NCBI RefSeq assembly: GCF_030272615.1
Contig: NC_081413.1
Span: forward strand, 609,963,209 to 610,027,208
Direction of reading: 5' to 3'
DNA: 64,000 bases
Source: Cryptomeria japonica
Lineage: Eukaryota > Streptophyta > Pinopsida > Cupressales > Cupressaceae
Part shown: piece by piece, positions 12,617-23,731 of the stretch
How positions within the stretch are numbered: the stretch's first letter is position 1
Layout of the letters: each line of letters begins with the position of its first letter
The notes under the pieces: model-generated
The model's database searches: none
Told to the model about the DNA's origin: nothing
What the model saw: only the letters and a program-made list of their open reading frames with translations
Position numbers and translations under genes: made by a program

Positions 12617-13992
12617 GCACTAGAGGGAGAAAGAAAATTTTGAATTTTGAAAAAATAAAGTTGGCAAAATTGAACAATGAGATAATGATTATCCAATTTG
12701 AACTTTGTGAAAGAAGAGGGAAACACAACTTCCAAGAAAGGTAGGCACAATTGAAAATTAGGGCCAAGGGGGTAGCACTTAATTTTAATTGTTATCTTGA
12801 AAATTGAAATCTTAATTTTTGAATTTATTTTCGAATTTAGAGGTAGAAAATTTCAATAAAATCAGCCAATCTCCTAGATTTAAGCTGTTAAATGCAATCA
12901 TGACAATCTCCCGAAATTTCAGAAAAAATGTCGGGGACCGTGGTGAACGGAGTGCACACGGTCCTCACAACTTTTTTCGAAATTTTCAGGGATGAAAGTT
13001 ATGATGATTTTAAAGCTAATCTGAGAAAATTGAGTGATTTTACAATCTGCAAATAGGCCAAATTAAAGTTGCAATCTCAAAATTGAACCCTACCAAGATT
13101 GTTGAAAAATGCAAAATTTGAATTTTGAAAAAGAGATGGAAACTAAAATTTTGAATTTTATGATTTTAGAGGGAATACTAAAAGCAATGCAAGCTTTGAA
13201 ATTTAACAGTTGACTCAATTTCACGCAAAATTCAATTCTGAAAGCGGAAATCAAAGTTGTTGCAATTAAACACTTAATTTCAAAAGTCACAAATTGCAAA
13301 AAAAATTGAATAAAGCACTAAAACTTTGAATGAATGCCAACGCACTTTTCAGATTTAGGACAGTAAGAAACACAATTTTAACACAAAATTTCAATTTCAA
13401 CAATTTTTGAATGATTAAAAGCCTCAATCCAAGCAATCACTAGACCAACTTTGACTTTAATTTTGAAAGTGTTAGAATTGATGAAATCAGCCAAGATTCT
13501 GGATTCTAGCAGAAAAATACAGTAAGATCTAGCTCCCAAAATTTTGAAAAAAATGTCGGGGACAATGGCGCTCAGGGTGCACACGGTCCTCGCAACTTTT
13601 TTCAAAATTTTCAGGGATGAGAGATATTATGATTTTGTTGCGGAATCCAAAGTTACAGCCGATTTGGAGGTGTTTTGATCAGTGAAATCATTGGTCAAAT
13701 GTTGAATCAAGAGGGTTTTAAAAATTAGGGTTTCGACACTTAACCACTTAATTTTCAGAATTAAAGCACAAATATGAATTGACAATTTGCAATAGAAGGG
13801 TAGATCTAAAACAAGCATTAACAATTAAACATTTCACAAGCTCAATTACTAAAAAGAAAATTTAGGGTTTTTATGCCATTAATCTCTAAAATTTGTAAAA
13901 GATCAAACATGGAAATGTAATTAAGGAAGCCAATTTTTTAGATCTAACCATGAATAATCAGAATTAGGATGTTCACGTCGGGTTCACCAAAA
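12617..13992 (-). other. A 5' leader with primer site and two hairpin motifs
   Basis: About 1.4 kb of AT-rich, non-coding leader. On the minus strand, TGGTGAACCCGACGTGAACA (ending 2-3 bp from the 5' LTR) has the form of a primer-binding site; I cannot name the tRNA with confidence. Two copies of the GC-rich motif lie at 12934-12966 and 13558-13590, each preceded by an AAAAAATGTCG phrase and followed by a TTTT..AAATTTTCAGGGATGA phrase. The first copy can form a perfect 8-bp stem, GGACCGTG with CACGGTCC. Confidence 0.7.
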
Positions 13993-15358
13993 TGTAAGGC
14001 GAAAAATCGAACCCTAGGTGTTCCCCCACTCTAAGGAGAGAGAAAGGAGGTCACTAGGATTGACGGTTTTCACTTAGGAGAGACTTTACATTCAAAAGAG
14101 GGGTTGAAACTCACAAGATCCAATCCCACACAATGCAAGATTGAATTCTAAATGAGTTTCAAGGGTTGAGACAGCAAGGATACCCTCTTTTGTAAAGAAT
14201 GTAGATAGAAGGATTGAACTAGGAGTGTATGTGAAAGTAAGAAAGATTCGCTTGTAGATGGAGATAGGGACACGGGATGAAGCTGCGGACCTGAAATTAG
14301 CAGTAAAATGTCGAGATGATGTTCTCCTGCAAGTTTGAGCGAAAGTTGACGGGACGATGGCGCCCGGAGTGCACACGGTCCTCCGAAAAATCCGCGAAAC
14401 GAAGGGGGATCTATTCATCTCTGCACAAGGATTCCAGATCTTCAATTATAGCCACGTACCTGCAACCTACACACAGAAAAGAGAGGACGATTGGGGGGTT
14501 AGGGATTAGGGGTTTGCCTTCAGGTCAAACCCTAGTTTTGGAATTAACCAAGAAATGAGAATGTTGTAAATGTAAGTGTTTGTAATGTAATCAAGTATTG
14601 ATACCTTGTTGTAAGAATGTTTGTATTCTTACATGCGAAGGTGTAATGATGTTGTATGTTGTATGTTGTAGGTGATCTCCTCTTCAATGGTTGAATCCTT
14701 GTCTTGAATGCAACACCTAGCCTTGAATGGAGACCTAGAATGCTCAATTGCTTGAAGGAATGCTTGAATGCTTGAATGTTTGAATGTTTGAATGTTTGCC
14801 TATCGCTTCCGCCTCTTGCACACATATGTTTTCCCACCCCCTTTCTGGGAGGGGAAATGTAGTTTATATACTTGTCAATTAAGGTTAGGAGACTAATTTT
14901 TCCAACCTTAGGCCGACCTAGGAGCATTATTTTCCAAATTGCAAACTTGAAGACTCGATGCCCAACAAGAGACCAGGCCCAAAATAGGGCCAGGGACCAG
15001 GGCGCTGGGCGCCATGGTCCTGAGGGACCAGGGCGCTAGGTGCCATGGTCCTGAAAGACCCAATGCCCAACAAGAGACTGGGCCCAAAATAGGGCCAGGG
15101 ACCAGGGTGTTGGGCGCCATGGTCCTGAGGGACCAGGGTGCTAGGCACCATGGTCCTGAAGGACCAGGGCGCTGGGCACCATGGTCCCACCTCTGGGGAC
15201 AACAGGGTGCAAGGAGGATCAGGCCAAGGTGCAGAAAGATGCAGTTTTTGATGTCGTAAACAGGTTTCGAGGTCTCCATTCAGGTTCAACGTTGCGCCGC
15301 CATCGTGAAGACCCAAATGCAGTCGAAATTGCAAGTGTCGCAATTTTACGACGCTACA
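13993..15358 (-). repeat. A 5' LTR
   Basis: Partner of 7099-8433. It holds one GC-rich motif (14351-14382) and an array of five units (14993-15023, 15024-15054, 15098-15128, 15129-15159, 15160-15188). The extra unit accounts exactly for its greater length. Confidence 0.93.
14952..15188. repeat. GC-rich compound tandem array in the A 5' LTR
   Basis: Same organisation as 8050-8263, but with two units in the first block and three in the second. Units vary at CpG-type positions (GGCGCC, GGTGCC, GGCACC), consistent with C-to-T change. Confidence 0.9.
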
Positions 15359-15687
15359 AGTACAAAGACTAAAGGCAATATCTTTCTTTTGAACAGCTCC
15401 GATAAATGATGTTTGATTGCTCAAGTTGATGAAATTTGGTTGTGGTATAGAAGGACATATCATGTGAATTTTGATAACATTGTTAAGATAAGTTCTACTT
15501 AGGCTATGAGAAATCTTCCTAAGTTATGAAACTTGCTAACCCTATGTGCAAGGAATGCTAGTTAGGTAAACACACCAGAATATCTTTCAAGATTAAGAAG
15601 CATTTTTCAAATGGATTATTAGATCTTGTGCATACTAATTTGTGTGGAAATTCTAGAGTTAGAAGCTTGCAAGGAGACATATATTTT
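15359..15687 (+). pseudogene. G GAG-pre-integrase segment (between insertions A and B)
   Basis: The plus-strand sense resumes with T-K-G-N-I-F-L-L-N and goes on through WLWYRR.YHVNFDN, the Cys/His region of the copia GAG-pre-integrase domain, with several stops. It stops at TATATTTT, where element B starts. ATTTT at 15683-15687 is the left target copy of B, and the sense continues at 49137. Confidence 0.8.
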
Positions 15688-16929
15688 TGAAGAGGGTGAA
15701 AAACAACAACGAGATATAATGGTTAGAAATTAAAACAAAAGCATTCAAAGCATAGAAACTAAACCATTTTACCTTGTTACCTTTAACTTCTCCTTTGGAT
15801 CGAGAAATTGATTAAGTGGAATGTGCCCTTGCCTCCACTTGATTTTTGTGTGTTCCTTGATTGAACTTGGGTTGCTCTCCAATGTACAACAAATTGGATG
15901 GATATGGATGGATGCTTGCAAATGGATGAAGGATGAGGATAGCTATAGGGTTGGATGCTATTTGCCTATAGTGGTGATGAACAAGGATGGATTTATAAAG
16001 CCAACTTAGCAACATGAGATTGCACAAGATGAGATATCAAATGAAGGGGGGGAGACCCCAATTTATAGATTTGAAGAAGGAGAAATTGACAATTGAGATT
16101 GAAAGTGGATCAAGGGTTGAGATTGAAGGAAGGTGGGGACATGGATTGAAGGGACATGGTGTGGAGACCAAGGGATTTGCCATAAAGGCATTTCTTGTCT
16201 CCACACTCCATAGTGTACATGGGGAAGAGATCCTCAAGTACATTGGAAAGACAAAAAAGAATTAAAAATTCCTTGGGAGAGGACAAGGGAATTAAAAATT
16301 CCCAAATAATGAAATGCATGGAGAAAAGAAACAGGAAATGGAATTAAAAATTCCTTGGGAAGATGAGAGTGCATGGGGAAGAGAGGAAATTTGAAATCAT
16401 TGAAATGACCAAAGTTGGTGCATTTAAGGTTGGGGGTTGAGAGGGGACAAGCCATTTATGGCAATTGGTTGACTTTGTGGCTAATCATGAGGGTTAGCCA
16501 CTAGCAAATGATTAGAGAGAATGATTAAGTGGGATATTGAGAGATTAGGAGGCAAGTGGGAAAGTTAGGAGGATTTGACAAGAGGAGAGAGAATGAGTGG
16601 AGGAATTAAAAATTAAGAAATAATTTTAAGTGGGCTTCTAGAAGAATTAATTAGGCTAAATGAAGATTAGAGGAAAGTGATTTGTAGGAATCACATGATT
16701 TAGTTAATTAATTTGAATTAATTAACTAAAGAGAATTTAGAAGAATTAATTAATTTGAAGAACTTTAGAAGAATAGGGAATAATCAATTTATTTAATAAA
16801 TCAATTATTGGACTATAGTGACATGATTAATTAAAGTAGATTTAATTAATTCTGAGAAGAATAAAGGATAACATAATTAAATCAATTAATTATGTAGTAA
16901 GGTTAAATTAATTAATTTAAGAGTATACA
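15688..16929 (-). repeat. B 3' LTR
   Basis: It matches 47878-49131 along its length with modest divergence. It contains three inverted repeats with GAATTAAAAATTC cores (about 16258-16272, 16287-16303, 16339-16353) and an AT-rich end with many TTAATTAA words. Confidence 0.93.
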
Positions 16930-16945
16930 TTTTGCCCCTCTTTTA
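16930..16945 (-). other. B polypurine tract
   Basis: On the minus strand TAAAAGAGGGGCAAAA abuts the 3' LTR. It sets the minus orientation of B, in agreement with its gag-pol. Confidence 0.8.
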
Positions 16946-17180
16946 CGCAATGACAAAATTGGTGGTGGGTAAAAGATAGAGAAAAGATGCCCAAACATGA
17001 GGATGCGAGTGGTATGTGCCCCCTCGAGAATTTAACTGGGAATTTTTAAAAATTTCGGGGAAATTCTCAAAAAATGAAGAAAATGACCAAAGCAGAAGAC
17101 AAGGGGAGAGAAGAAAAGAAAAATGAGAGAAAAATAAGGAAGATGGAAGAAATACGAGAAAATGGGGCCATAGGGGGGCC

Positions 17181-17187
17181 TATATAA
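17181..17187 (+). promoter_or_regulatory. TATA box of the antisense plant-mobile-domain gene
   Basis: TATATAA sits in a GC-rich setting (GGGGGCC before, GCCACACAGGGCCC after), 80 bp upstream of the ATG at 17267. This leaves room for a start site near 17210 and a leader of about 55 bp. The position inside B, pointing away from the nearby LTR, argues for a dedicated internal promoter. Confidence 0.6.
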
Positions 17188-17266
17188 GCCACACAGGGCC
17201 CAAGGAAGGGTCATTGTCACATACACCTTTGGAAGACTTTGGAAAGCACAAAGCCTTAGGAGAGAG

Positions 17267-19556
17267 ATGAACTGCATCCCACACCACGAGCACCGCACAG
17301 AGAGGGTCAGAAAACATGAGCGACTGACCGACTATGGCCCATAGGTATGTACCCCAACCCCACTTTTTGTTTTAGTAGGTTAAAGCACTTATTAGGGTAG
17401 TTGATGAGGGTAGAAAGTTATCGGGGTGGAGATGTTGATCGTAGCGTCAACGTCTTTGCAGGGGGATCAACATTTGCACAAGAGGTTAACGTCTGCACAG
17501 GCATTGAAAGGGGTAGGAAATGGGGATCCCCGCCAACATAAATGAAATATTATCCGTGCAGATGCTACTCTTCAGCTAGGGGGCCGAATGGGGGGCAAAG
17601 ACTATGATTTAATGTCTTTGCTTGTGGCGCAATGCATGCGCAACGGGTTTGACATCTCCGTTGGGGAAGCTAGGAAAGGGAAAATGTGGGATGGGGAGGG
17701 GATGGAAGGGGTTCAAGGGGGCGTGTTAATGCAATAGGGATATCATAGGATAGGAATAGGTTAGGATAGGATAGAATAGGTAGGCTAATGAGGTGAATTG
17801 ATTGATTGCAGGAGGAGGCGAGACCTCTCACGTCACGAGAGCACTGGCCTCCGATGATGAGGCTATATAGACAGCTGAGGGTAGATGAGAGAGAGATTTT
17901 GAGCACAATGAATCTAGAATTCATGGTGAGTTTTCCATGGATCATAGAGCACACTGTAATGATGACAACGCTCATAGAGTGCTAGGATAATCGAACATGC
18001 ACATTCCATCTACCGACTGGGGAGGCCACCATTACTTTACTCAATGTCTAGAGGATCTTGAAGATCCCCATCAGAGGCATGATCCCAGAGTACAAACTAG
18101 ATGGAGGAGACTACTACTTGCGCTAGGTGTGTGAGTATGACACACTACCGTTGGAGGGGATAGAGATGCACCTTGAGCGAGCCATGTAGATCCGACATAT
18201 CCCTTGGCTAGTTTTGTTCATACATGGGTTGATCAGCGGTCGCATGATGCTGGACTTGAGCAGGTATAGATTCTCCATTTGATGGGCTCACTGTGTATAC
18301 TACATGGTGGAGGACTGCGTGACCTATGCATGGGGAGAAGTGATACTAGAGCAACTATTCCATGATATTAATCTTTGTGTCCATCGAGGTTATACGAACC
18401 TAGACATATTGGTCACTTTGCTACATGTATGGGCCTGGGAGCATATTGCAGTGATGAGGCTAGTGGGTGTTCAGGATAGGAGGTGCAAGTTCCCCTATGT
18501 TGACAAGTACAGAAGGTTGTTGCACTACACCGGGGTAGAAGCCATGTGGTTTTGGCAGAGGGTGATTGATGAGATGATATTTTTCACTTGGAGACCCTTT
18601 ATGGATAGTGAGAGATGGAGGAGGACTGACAACTGGAATGGGCACAAACAAAGTGCTAGTTATTTGGCATGATAGTGTATGTTATTGAGCACTATGCGCC
18701 ACATAGGGTCATGAGGCAGTTTAGACATGTTTAGGACATAATCAGCCATGAAAGGTTGTATTCACAGATTACACGAGAGATAGGTACCTAGGGACGGGCG
18801 ATGGAACCATTGGAGGTTCGGGTTAGCTAGGATGTTGCAAAGAGGATCACTTGGGATGAGCGCGTACAAGCAGGGGAGGATCCAAGATGTACATGAGCCT
18901 ATACTTGCTAGTGGGAGGCACATAGACTAGCACGATTGAGAATAACTGGGGTCTTGGAGGAGGATGAGTTATGACCCTCGGTAGATGAGGTGGTAGGGGA
19001 AGAGGAGGATGGGCCTATGGACAAAGCAGCGATGAGAGGAGGAGGATGGGGAGCAAGAGGGAAGAGATAGGTTCAACAGAGTAGGGGGGGACAATAGGTG
19101 CCTTGATTAGAGGTACCCCTATAGGTGCAGCCACTAGCAAGACAGACCGGTGGGGTGGTCACAGAGGAAGAGGGTGGAGAGGAGAGACTTGAGCCCATGG
19201 CTATAACAGAGGTGCAAGTACAAGATAATGAGGGTGGACAGGCTCAATAGGTGCCAGTATAGGCCAGGGTATCATGGGCAGAGTATGATAGGATTTTTCA
19301 GGAGAGGGATGGTGTGAGGGAGAGGGAGAGGAGGGTAGAGGAGGAGCTTGGGTTAGAGAGGGCTAGAGCATATAGTCTTCTGTCAGAGGTGGCCCGATTG
19401 ACTAGGGAGGCAGATGATCTGAGGGAGAGCCTGCAGACATCACTGACAAATATCTCAGCGATGAGGAAACAGGAAGAGTGGATGGGTAGAGAGATCCAGT
19501 ATTATAGGGATCTATATGATCAGGTCATGCTCGAAGATCAACAAGCACCCTCCTAA
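17267..19556 (+). pseudogene. Antisense plant mobile domain (PMD, aminotransferase-like) gene, two exons, decayed
   Basis: Exon 1 (17267-17344) encodes 26 codons ending in TAG, probably a former CAG, directly before a GTATGT donor. Exon 2 starts at 17812 after a TTGCAG acceptor and is in the same phase, continuing EEARPLTSREHW. The PMD hallmark TFHLPTGEATITLLNV lies near 17995-18045. GVQDRRCKFP, LLHYTGVEAMWFWQRV and, after a small frameshift near 18660, VIEHYAPHRVMRQF follow. The C-terminal part (about 19300-19556) is a charged coiled coil (ERRVEEELGLERARAYSLL). In-frame stops occur near 17978, 18030, 18127 and 18187. PMD proteins occur both as plant genes and within transposons; their biochemical role is not settled. 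The gene runs opposite to B gag-pol, between integrase and the 3' LTR. It could be a captured host gene or an old resident ORF of this lineage. Confidence 0.75.
17345..17811 (+). other. Intron of the PMD gene
   Basis: 467 bp, phase 0, donor TAG|GTATGT and acceptor TTGATTGATTGCAG|GAG. The flanking exons stay in one frame. It contains several words of the type TCAACGTCTGC, which recur in reverse complement in the B leader. Confidence 0.65.
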
Positions 19557-21271
19557 ATGAAGACCACCTACTCCTAGAGGACACATAGTCGACAGCTAGG
19601 TGCCTCCATGGGAATGAGGGCACCACAACCACCACATGCATGTAAATCAGGGGGAGGAGGTGCATATGGAGATGGAGAGAGTGTAGGATAGCACTCTTGA
19701 TATACATGACATTATTATTTGACCCTTCGGGGAATATATCATTGTACTCTGATTGGACACATTCATTTTTTAAGATATATGAGATGCGATTTTGGTGGTG
19801 TATGCATGTATATGGACTTTTATAGACTTTTCTTATTGTTTTAATATGTGATGGATGATGATTTATGATATGATTATGCAGATGATGGATATGATCTGAC
19901 CTATTTGGATGTGGTTAGGATGATTATGAGATGTATGAATGCACGTGTTATTTATGATGTTGCTAACATATATTTGGATGCAGGATGCAGGTGTATGATG
20001 TATGCCTATATGATATGTCATTTTTTTATTTTTCATGTTATGATGATGTATATGCTATGGTGTAATTCAGATGAATGTCTTGTATGTATGTAATTATATG
20101 TCATGTGATGCAAATGTGATGTAATGAAATTAATGTGTCTAATAATGAAATGTGTTCAAAATGAATAAATTCAACTATAATGAATGCACCTAAATGATGT
20201 AAATACAATTACTATGCATAATGCCTTGTAATGTAACGAGAACCCTTATTCAGCCACTAGTATTGTAGACACAATAGACTTAAAGTGTGTTGAACTTGTT
20301 CTTGACAAACTTACCAAAATGTGATTATTTTCAAATGTTTTATATTGAATAGTGTGATTATTAATGATTGTAGCACTATGTGAGATATTAATGTCTGAAT
20401 GGGATTTAATTAAACTTAAATCAGTATTTATTATAGATATAATGACCCTAAAATGTAATGTATGCAATGCATCTTTTTAATAATGATAATGCCACTACCT
20501 GAATAATGTGGCTATATGAAAATTATAACTATAAAATGATTAATGCAGTTATATAAAAATAAATAATGCAGCTAAATGAAAGTGATAATGAAAATGAATA
20601 ATGTGACTATATGTATAAGGATAATGCAATTAATGATTATGCAACTAATAATGATTTAAAAAAATTCTACTAACAACAATGAGTAATGCAAGTGAAACTA
20701 TTTTTAGAATGTGTCAACCGTAATACAATGATATAGGACCAGATAGAAGAAAAGAAGAGGTGAATAAATTGAGGTCTCCAAAATGTATGGATGCAACAGA
20801 TGAATGAATGGAGATGGAGGGATTTGTTGTTGTGCATATGTGGAGAGAAAACCTAGTTTTGATATTGCCAAGGATGATCTACACCACTGATTATAGAAAT
20901 CAAGATGTGTTGAAAATCTGAGGCGTGGACTGACTCTCAAATAATAGGTATCCCTTGTACACAATCATGTAAACACTATATAGATGTACATAAAGGGTTG
21001 TAGGTTCGTGCAAGAAAAACCACCAAACACGTCATACCACAAAATCATGCCCTAGTGTACACCCACCTAAAACATACCAAGATATAGAGTGATCCTAACA
21101 GTCGTAGATAGGAGTAGTCATAGGACATAATGATGCAAATCAAAGAAACATACCAAATCATGAAAATAAAATGCACAAGGCTAACTGACATCTCTTTCCA
21201 AGAGTAGGACTTAGGATTATGGATAAAATGCCAAACACGGGAAGGATGCATCCCAATGAGAAGGAGTAACT
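19557..21271. other. B non-coding stretch downstream of the PMD gene
   Basis: AT-rich, with long runs of ATGATG/TAATGA-type low complexity (about 19800-20700) and no credible ORF. TAACT at 21267-21271 is the left target copy of C. This interval continues after C at 29109. Confidence 0.7.
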
Positions 21272-23658
21272 TGTTGGCATTGTGTTGTCATTCATGTCAA
21301 CCGGTATGGGATGACTACTGGTAGTAGAGATGTATGTGCAACACTACTATGAAGAAGTACAAGATGAGATATCTTGCACATCCCCTTGTGTTGCAGAACA
21401 CCAGTAATGGTAAGGAAGATGACCTCAAGAGTCACCAGTGCAACAAGTTAGTGACTGACTTGTGTGATGAGATAGAAAGGTGTTTGAGCAGTTGTTTGTG
21501 ATGAAGAGGTAGAATATTACCTGAATCCCATCAACACTGGAAGAGAAGAATGAATCGGTATGCTGTGAGGATGTAGAACAACAAGACTCCCACCGGATGA
21601 AGATGCAGTCATCATGGGAAGCAATGACTGACAATGAATGTGCTCACATCAGTTCACATGTGCCTGTTTGAAGAGATGTTGCACAACAAGGAAATCAAAT
21701 GAGCATATGACAGAAAGCATATGGTGTTACTCCACCAAGTAAGTGGAACTTATCTCCTATTATGCATTAAGTGCATTTTGGAGAGATAAGAGTGAAGAGG
21801 TAAAGGTAAGCACTTGAAGGATCACACTAGATCTACTGGTGAATTGAAGGAATGCCCTAAGTGCATGAGATCAGGATTATGCACTAAACCAAAAGAGAAG
21901 GCATGATTGAGATGCCAGTACAGAGGAAGTGTGAAGTGTTTGTCACCTTGACAAACCGGTAGAGGAAGGAACAACATTGATCAGGAAGAAGGGCTGAGTA
22001 GATGCAAACATAGGAATTTGACCTCACCGAAAGAAGATGGAGTCTTGTGAAGGTTGATGACATGGTGTCATCAAGAGTGGTAACTGGTATATGAGTCCAC
22101 CGGTTATATAAGCAAGGTGCAGTTGCAGAAGATTTCCCACTTGTGGAAATGAGCATACTTTGGATTTACAAAGTCTGGAGACTGGTTTGAGAGTTCCATT
22201 GGCAGTTCAAGATGAGGGCAGATATGATAAGGTAACCAGTAGAATGGTTGAGACTAGAAGGGTTAGAAAACCGACAGAAGAAGGAACCGGTAGAGTGATT
22301 GGTCGGTGATCCTACTTGGATTGACTTGAAGTGCCAAGCTGGCAGTTAGTCGATATGGATGCCACAAGGAGTCAACATGGAAAACCTGTGTTTGGATAAA
22401 GATGGAATGTACATCGACAAGGTTGTTCCAGCGTTGGTCAGCTTTAATGAATGGTCACACAAATCATGAGACTTGTTGCAAAGCGATTGCAGGGGTTTGA
22501 GGCTCGAGGTATGGAAGACAACTACAAGTCAGCCTAGAGTGATTGAGGAGATCGAGGTGACAGAGAAAACAACACAACAGATCTTTCATGATTGACCAAG
22601 GGATCGACTAATAGGGTAAAAAGCAAGTCGCCAGAGATGGAAGGCATGATCTAGGAGATGCAAATATGGCGGAGTTGTTCATTCGGATGTCAGAAAGATT
22701 AGATCATGCAAGATTTGATTGGATTTGGTTTTCCTCAAGGATGGTGAGGAAACCCTAACCGCCTATATTATGAATTGGCTTTTGGAGGGAAAACTAGTCT
22801 ATAAGTATGTGGCAGAAGAGGAAGTTTCATGCTATGGAAGTATAGAATATTGTGGGATTGCGAAGTTGAAGGTTTCAAAAAAAAAGGAAAGAGAGAAACT
22901 AGCCTAGTACTTAATGATCATCTAAGAAGAGAGTGAGAGAGAGGGAGAATCTGGTTGAAGCATTCAACTGGTTGGAGTGAAGAACCAGTAGTGTTCAAAC
23001 CGGTCAAGCAGAAGAGAATGAGGCTGCAGAGAAGGTAAACTAAGAATCGACAGAGAGTAGAACTGGTGAAGAGAAGAGAGCTTATGAAGGAGATCCCACA
23101 GAGAAGCAGTAGGTGAAGAACAACAAGAAGAGTGAGTCGGTGTAGCAGAGAGGATATCTCACCGACAGAGAAAAATATATGAAATGGTTGCAAGATTCAC
23201 TTGTAACAAGATAACCACTTATGTATTTGATGTTTACTTTGTGAACACTGAGTTGTAGCTCAGTGCAGGGGTTGTAGCTCCTTGGGTTGGTGCCCTAAAG
23301 TTAGGGGTTGGTTCTCCTTTGGGTTGTAGCCCATAAATCAGGTAGGGGTTGGTACTCCTTGGGTTGGTGCCCTAAACTTTGTAACTTTGTTTTACTATGA
23401 GGTTGGATTGGAGCAGTAGACTCCAACAACATTGCTCACTGAGGTTTTTCCCATCTTGGGTTTTCCTCGTATATGCTACTGTTATGTGATGTCTCCTTGT
23501 GTGTGTGTGTGTATTTGAGTTAGTCTCGTCACTGACAGGTTATTCTGCATTGTGTTTGATTCACAAACCGGTATGCTCACAAAGGAGAGCTAAAGGGAAA
23601 AGTTTTGAGAACCACTGATTCACCCCCTCCCCCTCTCAGTGGTGCATTGTGTCTAACA
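21272..23658 (+). repeat. C 5' LTR
   Basis: Pairs with 26660-29103. Divergence is uneven: the first 1.3 kb differs often, whereas 22611-23240 is almost identical to the other copy. Near the end (about 23580-23658) it has CACTGATTCACCCCCTCC and finishes GTCTAACA. Confidence 0.93.
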
Positions 23659-23660
23659 AT

Positions 23661-23672
23661 TGGTATCAGAGC
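23661..23672 (+). other. C primer-binding site (initiator Met tRNA)
   Basis: TGGTATCAGAGC, intact, 2 bp after the 5' LTR. Confidence 0.9.
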
Positions 23673-23731
23673 CTAGGTTCCCAGTTAGAAGAGTGTTCCC
23701 CAACTTGGGTAGATTTTGGCGTAAGGACACA

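Larger units (their letters stand above)
7099..15358 (-). mobile_element. Element A: non-autonomous gag-protease LTR retrotransposon
   Basis: Two LTRs of 1,335 and 1,366 bp, each starting TGTAA and ending CTACA on the plus strand, flank a 5.6-kb interior. Target copies are GGTAC (7094-7098) and AGTAC (15359-15363), with one difference. The orientation is minus: a polypurine tract abuts the left LTR and a primer-site candidate abuts the right LTR. The only coding region is a gag-protease frame; no RT, RNase H or integrase is present, so mobility would need another element's pol. The LTRs differ by only a few percent by eye, so A is fairly young compared with G. Confidence 0.9.

Noticed and set aside
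15812-16455. Several ORFs of 60-80 codons repeated at 47816-48648
   Set aside because: They lie wholly in the B LTRs, occur on both strands, and change length between copies.
22918-23193. A 91-codon minus-strand ORF identical in two places (also 28307-28582)
   Set aside because: Its identity reflects the nearly identical LTR tract of C. There is no start context, domain or homologue I recognise.
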